Below, in pieces: positions 26,182-35,847 of a stretch of 64,000 bases of DNA. This stretch comes from Clostridia bacterium (GTDB lineage: Bacteria > Bacillota > Clostridia > Christensenellales > Borkfalkiaceae): positions 124,001 to 188,000 of the forward strand of contig JAFVUV010000032.1 of the NCBI GenBank assembly GCA_017502525.1. Reading direction: 5' to 3'. Within the stretch, counting starts at the first letter, position 1. Each line of letters begins with the position of its first letter. The translations under genes were made by a program, and so were the position numbers. Under the pieces are notes generated by a model. The model did not search any database. It was not told the origin of the DNA and saw only the letters and a program-made list of their open reading frames with translations.

Positions 26182-27399
26182 ATGTTCGATAACAAAAGAA
26201 TAATTCCGTTTAGTCCCCCAGATATTAGTGAACTTGAAATTAACGAAGTGGCAGAAGCTCTTCGTTCTGGCTGGATAACTACGGGACCAAGAACGAAACA
26301 ACTTGAGAATAATATTGCTCAATGGATTGGCGTTGAAAAATGCGTATGTCTTAATTCACAAACAGCTTGTGCGGAGATGGCTTTACACGTTATGGGCATT
26401 GGTGCTGGTGATGAAGTAATTACTTGTGCTTATACTTATACTGCGTCTGCATCTGTAATTGCGCACGTTGGTGCAAAAATCGTTTTATTGGATACGCAAA
26501 AAGATAGCTTAGAAATGGATTATGAAGCATTAGAAAAAGCTATTACGAATAAAACGAAAGCCATTATTCCTATTGATATTGCAGGAATACCTTGTAATTA
26601 CGATAAATTATTTGAAATTGTTGAGAAAAAGAAACATTTATTTGAGCCCGCTAATAAAATGCAAGCAGCGCTTGGTAGAATTGCTATAATGGCGGATACT
26701 GCGCATGCGTTTGGTGCGAAATTGAATGGTAAAATGGTTGGTTCTATCGCAGATTTTTCAAGTTTCAGTTTTCACGCCGTAAAAAATTTGACGACGGCAG
26801 AAGGCGGAGCACTCACTTGGAGAACTATTCCAGGAATTGATAACGAAGAGATTTATAAGAAACTTCAGTTGTTAAGTTTGCACGGACAATCAAAAGATGC
26901 TCTCGCAAAGACTAAACTTGGTGCTTGGGAATACGATATCGTTGGAACTTATTATAAATGCAATATGACGGACGTTTCGGCCGCTATAGGATTAAAACAG
27001 TTTGAGCGATATCCAGAAATGTTAAAACGTAGAAAAGCAATCATTGAGAAATATGATGATGAATTCAAACCGCTGGGTGTTGAAACGCTAAACCATTATA
27101 ATGAGACTTGGGAGTCTTCAGGACATTTATATCTAACTAGAATTCCAAATATAACTATAGAGCAAAGAAATGAGATTATTATAAAAATGGCGGAGCGTGG
27201 CATTGCTTGTAACGTTCATTATAAGCCACTTCCCATGCATACAGCGTATAAGAACTTGGGATTTGATATTAAAGATTTTCCCAACGCATATAACCATTAT
27301 GCGAACGAAATCACGTTGCCGTTACACACTTGTTTATCTAACGAAGATGTTGATTATATAATTAAAAACTTTGTAGAGGTTGTTAAAAAATACGTATAA
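26182..27399 (+). CDS. DegT/DnrJ/EryC1-type sugar aminotransferase
   Basis: A 405-residue PLP enzyme that should aminate a keto sugar nucleotide, most often at C4 of a UDP-sugar. Visible are IPFSPPDISELEINEV at the N-terminus, SGWITTGPRTKQLE, TYTYTASASVIAHVGA, ADTAHAFGA, and the PLP-lysine region FSFHAVKNLTTAEGGAL. The ATG at 26182 (AGGAAG upstream) is preferred to the GTG two codons earlier. Its stop shares an A with the next start. Aminotransferase followed by an initiating phospho-sugar transferase resembles the PglE/PglC arrangement of bacillosamine loci, but no adjacent dehydratase for that sugar is present. Confidence 0.92.
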   Translation: MFDNKRIIPFSPPDISELEINEVAEALRSGWITTGPRTKQLENNIAQWIGVEKCVCLNSQTACAEMALHVMGIGAGDEVITCAYTYTASASVIAHVGAKIVLLDTQKDSLEMDYEALEKAITNKTKAIIPIDIAGIPCNYDKLFEIVEKKKHLFEPANKMQAALGRIAIMADTAHAFGAKLNGKMVGSIADFSSFSFHAVKNLTTAEGGALTWRTIPGIDNEEIYKKLQLLSLHGQSKDALAKTKLGAWEYDIVGTYYKCNMTDVSAAIGLKQFERYPEMLKRRKAIIEKYDDEFKPLGVETLNHYNETWESSGHLYLTRIPNITIEQRNEIIIKMAERGIACNVHYKPLPMHTAYKNLGFDIKDFPNAYNHYANEITLPLHTCLSNEDVDYIIKNFVEVVKKYV

Positions 27400-28154
27400 T
27401 GCGACTTGTGAAATGGGAAAAACTTCCTCCCGAAATGCAGACGGAGGAAGTAAGAAAATATTACGATATATTAATGAAAAAGAGACTCTCTCTCTTTTTT
27501 AAGAGACTTTTTGATATAGTGGTTTCGTTTACATTACTGCTTATTTTGAGCCCAATTTTCTTAATTTTGGCCATTGCTATTAAGATAGACTCTAAAGGGC
27601 CTGTATTTTTCCGCCAAGAGAGAATAACTCAATATGGTAAAAAGTTTAGTATTTTTAAATTTAGGTCAATGGTTCAAGATGCTTCTAAATTAGGTGGCGA
27701 GGTTACCATTAAAAACGATATGAGAATAACTCGTATGGGTAAAATTATTCGTAAGTGTAGGCTTGATGAAATAAGTCAACTTATAGATGTTTTGAGAGGG
27801 AAAATGACTTTTGTCGGCACTCGTCCAGAAGTCGAAAAATACGTTAAAGCGTACACCCCTGAGATGATGGCAACTTTACTTTTACCAGCAGGCGTTACAA
27901 GTCTTGCAAGTATTTATTATAAAGACGAAGCGAAATTGCTTGATGGTGTTAAGGATACTGACAAAGTTTATATTCAAAAAATACTTCCCGGCAAGATGTA
28001 TTATAACCTAAAAGGTATGGGGCAGTTCAGCTTTTGGAGTGATATAAAGGTAATGTTTATGACTGTGTTTGCAGTATTGGGTAAAGAGTATATTCCGGAT
28101 AAAGCCGGTGAAGAAGCATTTGCAAATGAGATTAAAGAGAAAGTGGAAATTTAG
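27399..28154 (+). CDS. Initiating sugar-phosphate transferase (PglC/WcaJ-type, monotopic)
   Basis: The 251-residue enzyme should transfer a sugar-1-phosphate onto undecaprenyl phosphate, starting the repeat unit. After a charged N-terminal segment comes one hydrophobic re-entrant helix (about 42-62, DIVVSFTLLLILSPIFL), then FRQERITQYGKKFSIFKFRSM, the catalytic Asp-Glu in CRLDEISQL, and FVGTRPEV. No large membrane domain precedes it, so it is the small PglC-like form with a short N-terminal extension. Translation is coupled to the aminotransferase by a TAATG overlap. Confidence 0.93.
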   Translation: MRLVKWEKLPPEMQTEEVRKYYDILMKKRLSLFFKRLFDIVVSFTLLLILSPIFLILAIAIKIDSKGPVFFRQERITQYGKKFSIFKFRSMVQDASKLGGEVTIKNDMRITRMGKIIRKCRLDEISQLIDVLRGKMTFVGTRPEVEKYVKAYTPEMMATLLLPAGVTSLASIYYKDEAKLLDGVKDTDKVYIQKILPGKMYYNLKGMGQFSFWSDIKVMFMTVFAVLGKEYIPDKAGEEAFANEIKEKVEI

Positions 28155-28166
28155 GGGAAAAATGTA

Positions 28167-28769
28167 ATGGAGATTAGGGGTGTTTCAAATAATGAAAAAG
28201 AAATAATTAATGATATTGTCTCCATACATCTGGATACATTCAAAGGATTTTTTCTTACATTTATGGGGAGAGGTTTCTTGAAACTGATGTATCGGTCCTA
28301 TGTTGAATATAAAAATTCAGGTCTTTTGGTTGCGCTAGAAAATGATAAACCCATAGGATTTCTTGCATATTCAGGTGATCTCAGCGGACTGTATAAGTAT
28401 ATGATTAAGAAAAGATTGATACTGTTTGCTTGGTATAGTATGGGGGCGTTTTTTCGTAAGCCGACAGTATTTATGAGATTGGTGAGGGCATTTTTAAAAC
28501 CTAGTGAAGCTAAACGAGATGAGAAGTATGTGGAACTTGCATCCATAGGCGTTGATCCTAATTCGAAATCTAAAGGTGTTGGTTCTCGTTTGATAGAGGA
28601 GTTGAAATCAATGATTGATTTCAACGAATATGCTTATATAACACTTGAAACAGATGCGGTAGATAATGATGGTGCAAATCGATTTTACCAAAAAAATGGT
28701 TTTGTTAGAGTTCGTGAGTTTAAAACTAATGAAGGTAGAAAGATGATTGAATATAGGTGGTCATTATGA
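28167..28769 (+). CDS. GNAT-family N-acetyltransferase
   Basis: The 200-residue protein carries a GNAT acyl-CoA site: ELASIGVDPNSKSKGVGSRL (about 121-140) and ANRFYQKNGFVRV near the end. Its place between an amino-sugar aminotransferase/initiating transferase pair and glycosyltransferases suggests it acetylates an amino sugar of the glycan, but the substrate is inference. Codon use becomes noticeably more AT-rich and irregular from this gene on. Four bases overlap the next gene (ATGA). Confidence 0.82.
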   Translation: MEIRGVSNNEKEIINDIVSIHLDTFKGFFLTFMGRGFLKLMYRSYVEYKNSGLLVALENDKPIGFLAYSGDLSGLYKYMIKKRLILFAWYSMGAFFRKPTVFMRLVRAFLKPSEAKRDEKYVELASIGVDPNSKSKGVGSRLIEELKSMIDFNEYAYITLETDAVDNDGANRFYQKNGFVRVREFKTNEGRKMIEYRWSL

Positions 28770-29983
28770 AATTGATGTATATAGCATCATTAGATTTTTA
28801 TACAAAACCTAATCCATCCTATCATTTGATGACAACAATGCTGGAAGATGTTTTGAATAACGGAATTGAAGTCTTGCTTTTAGGTTGTGCTGAAGATGGC
28901 ATTTCCAAACATATTCCAGATTTCCTTGAAAAACATCCTCTTTTTACTCATCATTTGGTGTCATCTCCCAAAGTTGCAAAAGCAAATTTTGCTCGTAGAT
29001 ACTTGAATGGGATACGATACTCTAATGCGATTGGTAAATTGATAAAGAAATATATAAAGGAATGCGATCTAATATTTGTGCAATCCTCCCCTACCGTATT
29101 ATACACTTTGCATTATGCAAGAAAATATGCTGGAAACAAAAAAATTATCTATAATGTGCAAGATATGTTTCCTGGAAGTAGTATTGCAAGCGGAGTCATG
29201 CCGCAAAAGTGGATGCAGGTTATTTTTTATGCACTGCAAAAAATAGCATATAAAAAATCAGATATTATTACGGCTATTTCGGAAGATATGAAAGATAAAC
29301 TGATTGAGCAAGGAGTATCTGAGGATAAGATAAGGGTTATTCTCAATTGGTTCGATGATTCATCTGTACACGAAGTTTCTTGGTCTGATAATAGATTTGT
29401 TAGAAAATATAATATGAGTCCGGAAAAATTTTATGTTCAGTATGCGGGAACTATGGGCTATGTATTCGATTATGAAATGGTCATAAATGTTGCCGACAAA
29501 TTAAAAGAACATAAGGATATCGTATTTCAGATGATTGGTGAAGGTAGCCAAAAGGAATTATTCATTCAAACCGCTAAGGATAGAGGTTTGGATAATATTG
29601 TTTTTTTACCATTAGAACAGCAAGAAATGGTTTCTGATGTATACAGTGCTTGCTCTGTTTGCTTTATTCCTTTGAAAAAAGGAGTAATCGGAAATTCGGT
29701 CCCCAGCAAAGCGGGGTTGTTAATGGCTTGTAAGAGAGCGATAATTACATCTGTTGATAAAAATTCCGATTATTATAATATGGTTAATAAGTATGCGGGT
29801 GTTGCTGTCGCCAATGACGAACCGGATGATATGGTGCGTGCAATTTTGCAAATGAATAACAGTCGTGATGTCTGTATCCAGTACGGAAAGACAGGTTATG
29901 AATATGCGCGTGAACTATATTCACGTTCAAACAACATGAAAAAATATTTGAATTTATTTAAGGAATGCGTTGCGGACACTTAA
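28766..29983 (+). CDS. Glycosyltransferase family 4 (WbuB-like)
   Basis: A 405-residue GT-B enzyme. N-terminal Rossmann half begins MKLMYIASLDFYTKP, with SPTVLYTLHYA and YNVQDMFPGS. The C-terminal half has IRVILNWFDDS, the YAGTMGYVFDYE strand turn, and the nucleotide-sugar site VPSKAGLLMACKRAI. Relatives add amino-deoxy-hexoses (such as FucNAc) to capsule or O-antigen units, which fits the UDP-L-FucNAc genes later in the operon. ATG 28766 overlaps the GNAT stop, which decides the start. Confidence 0.88.
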   Translation: MKLMYIASLDFYTKPNPSYHLMTTMLEDVLNNGIEVLLLGCAEDGISKHIPDFLEKHPLFTHHLVSSPKVAKANFARRYLNGIRYSNAIGKLIKKYIKECDLIFVQSSPTVLYTLHYARKYAGNKKIIYNVQDMFPGSSIASGVMPQKWMQVIFYALQKIAYKKSDIITAISEDMKDKLIEQGVSEDKIRVILNWFDDSSVHEVSWSDNRFVRKYNMSPEKFYVQYAGTMGYVFDYEMVINVADKLKEHKDIVFQMIGEGSQKELFIQTAKDRGLDNIVFLPLEQQEMVSDVYSACSVCFIPLKKGVIGNSVPSKAGLLMACKRAIITSVDKNSDYYNMVNKYAGVAVANDEPDDMVRAILQMNNSRDVCIQYGKTGYEYARELYSRSNNMKKYLNLFKECVADT

Positions 29984-30029
29984 TAGGATTTTGCGAATGA
30001 TTCCGTGTTTACGTTAAGGTTGGATAAAT

Positions 30030-31142
30030 ATGAAAATACTCATAATGGGCTTTACCAAAATCAAATATATGCCGTATATGAATTTCTACTTGGATAATAT
30101 AGATATGGCCGAACATGAAGTGCATATTTTGTATTGGAATCGTGATCTTCTAGACGAAAAAACTGACGCGTACAATTCTTGTGCATTACATGAATTTAAA
30201 TGTTATCAAGAAGATGACGTCTCAAAAATTTCTAAAGTGTGCAGTTTTTTGAAGTATAGAAAATTTGCAAAACGGCTTATTAAAAAAGAAAAATTTGATT
30301 TTATATTTGTTCTTCACTCTTTAACTGGGGTTTTAATTGCCGATGTATTAAAAAAACGTTATAAGGGCAAATATATTTTTGATTATAGAGATTCTACATA
30401 CGAAAGATTTAAGTTTTTTAAAAAAATGATAGGAAAACTCGTTGAAGAATCAAACGCAACATTTGTAAGTAGTGATGCTTTTAGAAAGTTTTTGCCTAAT
30501 AAATGTAGCGAAAAAATTTACACCTCGCACAACTTGTTGATTGATTCGTTGTCGCACCGTAATGAAAAACTGGTAAATGGTGTAAAGTCAGATAAAATCA
30601 GAATAGCCTTTTGGGGCTTTATAAGACATGAAGATATAAATAAACAAATAATAGAAAAAATATCTAAAGATCTTCGGTTTGAATTGCATTATTATGGTAG
30701 AGAACAGCAAGTAGCTTTGAACTTAAAAGAATATGCGGGAAAAATAAATGCGCAAAACATATTTTTTCATGGTGAATACACGCCAGAGCAACGTTATGAT
30801 TTTGTTCGTAATACCGATATTATACACAACGTTTATAAAGATGCAAATACGATGCTTGCGATGGGTAATAAGTATTATGACGGTATCATTTTTAAGATCC
30901 CTCAATTATGTATGGTAAACTCCTTTATGGCTAAAAAGGTAATAGAAAATGGAGTCGGTTTCCAAAGCGATCCGTCAGATCCGCTATTCGCTGATAAAAT
31001 ATACGAATATTATAAGCAAATTGATTGGAGTAATTTTAAGTTGAACTGTGATAACGAGTTAGCAAAAGTTGTCAATGAATACGATGCAGGAAAAACTGTT
31101 ATAAAAAGAAGTATATCTGGGGGTGTGGTAGAATATGAGTAA
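30030..31142 (+). CDS. Putative glycosyltransferase, GT-B fold
   Basis: A 370-residue protein with no membrane segment. It reads as a GT-B glycosyltransferase: an opening strand MKILIMGFTKIKYMP, KYIFDYRDSTYERF in the acceptor domain, and IRIAFWGFIRHEDINK beginning the donor domain, followed by IFFHGEYTPEQRYDF and DIIHNVYKDANT. The C-terminal Glu-containing donor motif is weak, so family number is not assigned. It overlaps the polymerase gene by eight bases. Confidence 0.75.
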   Translation: MKILIMGFTKIKYMPYMNFYLDNIDMAEHEVHILYWNRDLLDEKTDAYNSCALHEFKCYQEDDVSKISKVCSFLKYRKFAKRLIKKEKFDFIFVLHSLTGVLIADVLKKRYKGKYIFDYRDSTYERFKFFKKMIGKLVEESNATFVSSDAFRKFLPNKCSEKIYTSHNLLIDSLSHRNEKLVNGVKSDKIRIAFWGFIRHEDINKQIIEKISKDLRFELHYYGREQQVALNLKEYAGKINAQNIFFHGEYTPEQRYDFVRNTDIIHNVYKDANTMLAMGNKYYDGIIFKIPQLCMVNSFMAKKVIENGVGFQSDPSDPLFADKIYEYYKQIDWSNFKLNCDNELAKVVNEYDAGKTVIKRSISGGVVEYE

Positions 31143-32325
31143 ACTTAAAAATGTTTATCTGCATATACTTATCTTTGTTGTGATATACATTGAGTTCGGA
31201 TATCAAATGGTTGTATCGGCTGCATTGCCAGGAAGAATTAGAATGCTAATTCTGCTCGTTGCAACATTTCCGCTGCTGTTTATGATTAAGTCGATCAGCC
31301 ACTCATCGATTGCTTTAATTTCTTATTTGCTGGGGTTAATTCTTCTTAATTCAGTGCGTGATGCATCACTTGAAAACAGTATCCTGCTTTTTATTCCGAT
31401 ATTTATTGGGTTTCTTATTGCGAGTTCAGTAAAATTTTTGGATTTAGTTAAGATTTTTAACTCTGTAATAATATTTTTAGCAGCTTTTTCGCTGGTAACA
31501 TTTCTTATTTCATTACTTTTTCCAAACATTATAGCTTCGTTGCCTTCATTAGGACAGGTATACAATTCTTCTGCCTCAATGCATAACGCAATCTTTTCGG
31601 TTTGTATAAGCAATTCTGAAACAGTACGTAATTATGGTATAACTTGGGAACCTGGAGCTTTTTCGATTTTACTTTGCCTTTCTTTGTTTTCTTTATTAGC
31701 TTTTGAGGAAAAACCGAGCAAAATCAAGTTGGCCATAATAATAGTTGCTTTGATAACGACTTTTTCAACAATGGGATATTTCGCTATGGCGGGAATTCTC
31801 CTTGCATTCTCTTTAAAACGAAGAGGAACCAATAATAAAATTAGAAATTATGCTTTTCTACTTTTGGGTTTGTTTGCTTTGTTAATTATGGTTTTACCGT
31901 CGTCGATTACCGACGTCGTGTTTAAAAAGTTGTCCGGTTTGTTTTTAGAAGGGAAAGATGTTGCATACACGACACAAGCTCGATTGAACGCAATCATATA
32001 TCCTTTTGATGCGTTTTGGTCATCTCCGATTATAGGAGTTGGATACGATAATTTTTCGATTATTAATAAAGAATTATGTGACGGAGTTGCAACCAACACG
32101 ATACTGAACTGGTTTGCTTCTATGGGATTGTTATTAGGTATCCCTTGTACCTGTGCTTACATGAAATTTGCAGTTATGAATGCAAAAGCTGCAAAAATAA
32201 ATTTTTTGGGTAGAATAATCATAGTTATTACAGCGATTTTGTTGATATCTACGGAGAGTTTGCTTAGAATATCATTAATTTATGTTTTGATGTTTTACGC
32301 TACAAAGCAAAAAGATTTAATATAA
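31135..32325 (+). CDS. O-antigen/capsule polymerase-like membrane protein (Wzy)
   Basis: The 396-residue protein is almost entirely hydrophobic, with about ten to eleven transmembrane segments. It has a large loop in the middle carrying NYGITWEPGAFS, a pattern seen in Wzy/O-antigen ligase-like proteins. It is the only polymerase candidate in the operon and co-occurs with a Wzx flippase (35837), the combination expected for a Wzx/Wzy-dependent surface polysaccharide. Sequence similarity in this group is poor, so the call depends on topology and context. Confidence 0.75.
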   Translation: MSKLKNVYLHILIFVVIYIEFGYQMVVSAALPGRIRMLILLVATFPLLFMIKSISHSSIALISYLLGLILLNSVRDASLENSILLFIPIFIGFLIASSVKFLDLVKIFNSVIIFLAAFSLVTFLISLLFPNIIASLPSLGQVYNSSASMHNAIFSVCISNSETVRNYGITWEPGAFSILLCLSLFSLLAFEEKPSKIKLAIIIVALITTFSTMGYFAMAGILLAFSLKRRGTNNKIRNYAFLLLGLFALLIMVLPSSITDVVFKKLSGLFLEGKDVAYTTQARLNAIIYPFDAFWSSPIIGVGYDNFSIINKELCDGVATNTILNWFASMGLLLGIPCTCAYMKFAVMNAKAAKINFLGRIIIVITAILLISTESLLRISLIYVLMFYATKQKDLI

Positions 32326-32348
32326 TTTTTTCAAAGACGGAGAACTAT

Positions 32349-33605
32349 ATGAAAGTAATGTTTCTATTGGGGATGTATCATCCTAAATACTCTGCAAATG
32401 GATTGTGCTGTAAAAATGTAATAGACGAATGTATTAAGCGAGGATGGGATGTTTCATGTGTTGTAAACTCATACAATGGAAATATGAAACCTTATGAGTT
32501 AGAAGGGGCAAAAATTTATCCAATCAAACCAAGACTAACCTATCGGATAACCGAATGGTGCGATTTACACGATTCATCAAAATGTAGCAAATTACTAAGA
32601 AAATTAGCTGGATTTTTAAACAAGATAAAACTGCTAATCAGATCATATTCTTGGCCTTATATCTCACCATCATACACAAAAGCCTTTTATCGCAAAGCAA
32701 GGGAGCTGGAGTTAAAGGAAAATTTTGATGTTGTTGTTGCTGCTTATACCCCTATAGACTCTTTGTACGCAGGATATAAATTAAAATGCGAATTTAAAAC
32801 TTTAAAATTTGTTGCATACTATCTTGATGCTTTAGCAGGGGGATGGGGACCTGTAAAATGGAGTGAAAAAAAGAAAGATCAAAGATTGCGAAAATGGGAA
32901 TTGCTGATTGCTGAAAAAGCAGATGCCATATTTTCTATGGAATCTTCGCGTGTATATCATACAGCAAATCCGCTCCCATCAAATTTTAACAAAAAAAGAT
33001 ACTATCTTGATGTTCCTATGATGCTTCCTTTCGTCCAAGCTGTCAAGACAGACAAAAAAATAGAAAAATATGCTCTATTTGCCGGAGATATTTCATATCC
33101 AAGAAGAAATCCGATACCATTGCTTGAAGCCTTTACAAGTTCATGCATAAACGATGATTTACAATTAGTGTTTGTTGGACCATGTAACAATCCTGCTATT
33201 TTTACTCCTTATATTGAAAAGACAAACGGAAGGATACGTTTGTTAGGTAAAAAAACTCATTCGGAAACTTTAGCATTAGAACAAGAAGCAACATTTCTTG
33301 TCAATATTGGTAGCGAGAATCCATATACGATTCCCTGTAAAATTTTTGAGTATATGCGATTTAAAAAGCCTATTATTTCAACATACGCAATAGACAATGA
33401 ACCTTCTATGATGTGCTTGAAAAAATACGGTTATGCTCACTTTATTGACGAAAGAAAGCCTGTAGATTTCAATCAAGAGTATTTGAAATCTTTTATTGAA
33501 ATGAACGAGGTTGTAGATATTCCAGATGATTTCTGTCAGCAGGTTTTCTACAAAAACACACCAAAAGCTTTTGCGGATACACTTGAAAAGATCGTGGAGG
33601 AATAA
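32349..33605 (+). CDS. Glycosyltransferase, GT-B type
   Basis: A 418-residue glycosyltransferase. The N-terminal half opens MKVMFLLGMYHPKYSANG (residues 1-18) and includes YYLDALAGGWGPVKW. The donor domain shows YALFAGDISYPRRNP and VFVGPCNNP, then RIRLLGKKTHSETLALEQEA and the conserved Glu region NPYTIPCKIFEYM, a common ending for family 4-like enzymes that bind a nucleotide sugar. Acceptor and donor are not predicted. It stands 23 bp after the polymerase gene and two bases before the iron-sulfur protein. Confidence 0.82.
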   Translation: MKVMFLLGMYHPKYSANGLCCKNVIDECIKRGWDVSCVVNSYNGNMKPYELEGAKIYPIKPRLTYRITEWCDLHDSSKCSKLLRKLAGFLNKIKLLIRSYSWPYISPSYTKAFYRKARELELKENFDVVVAAYTPIDSLYAGYKLKCEFKTLKFVAYYLDALAGGWGPVKWSEKKKDQRLRKWELLIAEKADAIFSMESSRVYHTANPLPSNFNKKRYYLDVPMMLPFVQAVKTDKKIEKYALFAGDISYPRRNPIPLLEAFTSSCINDDLQLVFVGPCNNPAIFTPYIEKTNGRIRLLGKKTHSETLALEQEATFLVNIGSENPYTIPCKIFEYMRFKKPIISTYAIDNEPSMMCLKKYGYAHFIDERKPVDFNQEYLKSFIEMNEVVDIPDDFCQQVFYKNTPKAFADTLEKIVEE

Positions 33606-33607
33606 AA

Positions 33608-34777
33608 ATGAATACATATATTAAAACTCAAGATCCTTTTAAGTGTTACGGATGTCATTCCTGCGAGAACATTTGTCCGCAACAGGCTATACAAATGAAA
33701 CCAAACGAAGAAGGGTTTTTATATCCGGTTGTTATCGAGGAAAATTGTATTCATTGCGGATTGTGCGTCAAAGCTTGTCCGTATGATTCCCCATCGACAG
33801 CAAATACACCAATTCGCACGGTTGCCGGTCAATATAAAAACCGCGACATTCTGCTTTCAAGTTCATCAGGCGGTTTGTTTTCCGCATTAGCTGATTATAT
33901 CCTTTCAAAAGACGGTTACGTGGCGGGTTGCATTTTTGACGATTCTTTTTCGGCAATACATATACTATCGAATCAACGTGTATCAGTAGAAAAAATGAGA
34001 GGTTCTAAATACGTTCAAAGCATTATGGGTGATGTTTACAAGCAAATTCAGCAGTTATTGCTGGAAGGGTGCCTTGTATTGTTCACCGGAACACCTTGTC
34101 AGGTTGATGGCTTGAAGACCTTTTTAAGAAAAGAATACGATAATCTTTACACAGTTGATTTGATTTGTCACGGTGTACCGAGCCAGAAAATCTTAGAGGA
34201 TTATTTAAATACCGTGCGAGATAAAAAAGGAGAGGTTACAGAGCTAACTTTTAGAAACAAAAAAAGAAACGGATGGTGTTCCAAAGGGAGCATAGGATAT
34301 TCCGGAAAAATAAAAACGATTACACCGTATAACAACAGTTATTATTATTATTATTATTTGGAAAATAGCATCAGCAGATATTGTTGTTATGAGTGTAAAT
34401 ATTCAACCGTAAAACGTGTTGGAGATATCTCCATTGGGGATTATTGGAACGTCGGAGATGTGCTTTCCAACGTAAATGTAACTGATGGATATTCTGCTGT
34501 TTTGATCAATACTGCTAAAGGTGATGACTTGTTCAACGAAATTGCCGGTAATCTTAGTGTTTACGAAACTGCCTTGGAGGATGTTGTAAAGGGTAATGGA
34601 AACCTGTCAAGTCCTTGTTCCATGCCTGAAAAACGCAAGAATATATATTCAAAAATTTCACAAAACGGATATGAGAAAACAGCAAAAAAAGAATGCAAAT
34701 ATCAGTATATAAGGCCTTTTATCCGAAAACATATGCCGAAAGGATTAAAAAAGCTACTAAAAAAGATACTTCACTAG
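33608..34777 (+). CDS. Iron-sulfur protein with F420 hydrogenase beta-subunit (FrhB-like) domain
   Basis: The 389-residue protein begins with two ferredoxin-type clusters, CYGCHSCENICP and CIHCGLCVKACPYD (about residues 12-57). An FrhB-like flavin domain with TGTPCQVDGLKTFLR, DLICHGVPS and, later, CCYECKYST follows. In many Firmicutes and Bacteroidetes polysaccharide clusters such a gene sits directly before a polysaccharide pyruvyl transferase, exactly as here. A redox step linked to sugar modification is often proposed but not established; F420 itself is not implied. Confidence 0.88.
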   Translation: MNTYIKTQDPFKCYGCHSCENICPQQAIQMKPNEEGFLYPVVIEENCIHCGLCVKACPYDSPSTANTPIRTVAGQYKNRDILLSSSSGGLFSALADYILSKDGYVAGCIFDDSFSAIHILSNQRVSVEKMRGSKYVQSIMGDVYKQIQQLLLEGCLVLFTGTPCQVDGLKTFLRKEYDNLYTVDLICHGVPSQKILEDYLNTVRDKKGEVTELTFRNKKRNGWCSKGSIGYSGKIKTITPYNNSYYYYYYLENSISRYCCYECKYSTVKRVGDISIGDYWNVGDVLSNVNVTDGYSAVLINTAKGDDLFNEIAGNLSVYETALEDVVKGNGNLSSPCSMPEKRKNIYSKISQNGYEKTAKKECKYQYIRPFIRKHMPKGLKKLLKKILH

Positions 34778-34788
34778 GAGGATTAACA

Positions 34789-35847
34789 TTGAAAATACGA
34801 ATTATTACGATACACGGTATACCAAACTTTGGGTCTGTTTTTCAAAGTTATGCCTTATGTGAATACTTAAAATCACAGGGATATATTGATGTTGAAATCA
34901 TAGATTATAATCCTACTTATTATAAATCGAAGTCTCTAAGAACTTCTATAGGGAAAATTTTAAATTTCGGTAGTTATTTGAGAAGAACTCGCAAATTTAG
35001 AAAGTTCATCGAGCGAAATTTACCACTTTCAAATGATTCCTTTCTCACAGTTGAAGAGTTGAAAAAACATGATTTTTCGGCAGACGTTTATATTGCAGGT
35101 GGAGATCAGCTTTGGAACGTTTATCACACGTGCGGAAATGATGATTCCTATAAATTAACTTGGGTTTCTGGAAAGAAAATATCTTATGCAACGAGCTTAG
35201 GACAGACAAATTTTACCGTTGAGCAAATAACAAAATTGGCGGAAAAAATCTCCGATTTCTCTGCGGTTTCAGTAAGGGAATCAACCTCTGTTGAAATGTT
35301 GCAAAAGGTGGGGGTACGGGCAACGCATTGTGTAGACCCTGTGTACTTACTTCCCAGTAGTGCATATGAAAAGTTTATTAAACCAATCAATGAACCGCCC
35401 TATTTGTTGGTGTATTTGGTTACGCCTTCTGAACTGTTGGAAAAAACCGTTAAAGTTATATCAGAAAAATACGGTTTAAAAGTTATTCTTTGCTCTGGAT
35501 TTTCAAAAAAATGCTCTTGCGACAAATTTTTAAAGGATCTTGGACCAGATGAAATACTGAGTTACATTTATCATGCGGATTTCGTTCTTTCTTCGTCCTT
35601 CCACGCAACCTCTTTTTCGCTTATCTTTGAGAAGCAATTTTTAACAATTCTGCCCGACAAACACACGAATGAACGCATTTTGGATTTGTTGTCAATTCGC
35701 GGATTAGACAATCATATTATAACTCAAGAATCGCAGCTTAAAAATATTTTTGATGTTATAATTGACTATACTTCTTTGGAGTCTTATGATAACTATATCA
35801 ATGTATCGAAAGCTTACCTGAAAGGAGCGTTGAGCGATGCTTTATAA
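34789..35847 (+). CDS. Polysaccharide pyruvyl transferase family protein
   Basis: The protein is 352 residues from a TTG start at 34789, chosen because AGGAGG lies seven bases upstream (34776-34781) and the sequence then starts with the typical strand MKIRIITIHGIPNFGSVFQ. A longer in-frame ATG at 34693 would overlap the upstream gene by 85 bases. Motifs are DVYIAGGDQLWN (about 96-107), ATSLGQTN and the C-terminal SSSFHATSFSLIF. Members add ketal pyruvate groups to sugars of capsule or cell-wall glycans. The stop overlaps the flippase gene by 11 bases. Confidence 0.88.
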   Translation: MKIRIITIHGIPNFGSVFQSYALCEYLKSQGYIDVEIIDYNPTYYKSKSLRTSIGKILNFGSYLRRTRKFRKFIERNLPLSNDSFLTVEELKKHDFSADVYIAGGDQLWNVYHTCGNDDSYKLTWVSGKKISYATSLGQTNFTVEQITKLAEKISDFSAVSVRESTSVEMLQKVGVRATHCVDPVYLLPSSAYEKFIKPINEPPYLLVYLVTPSELLEKTVKVISEKYGLKVILCSGFSKKCSCDKFLKDLGPDEILSYIYHADFVLSSSFHATSFSLIFEKQFLTILPDKHTNERILDLLSIRGLDNHIITQESQLKNIFDVIIDYTSLESYDNYINVSKAYLKGALSDAL

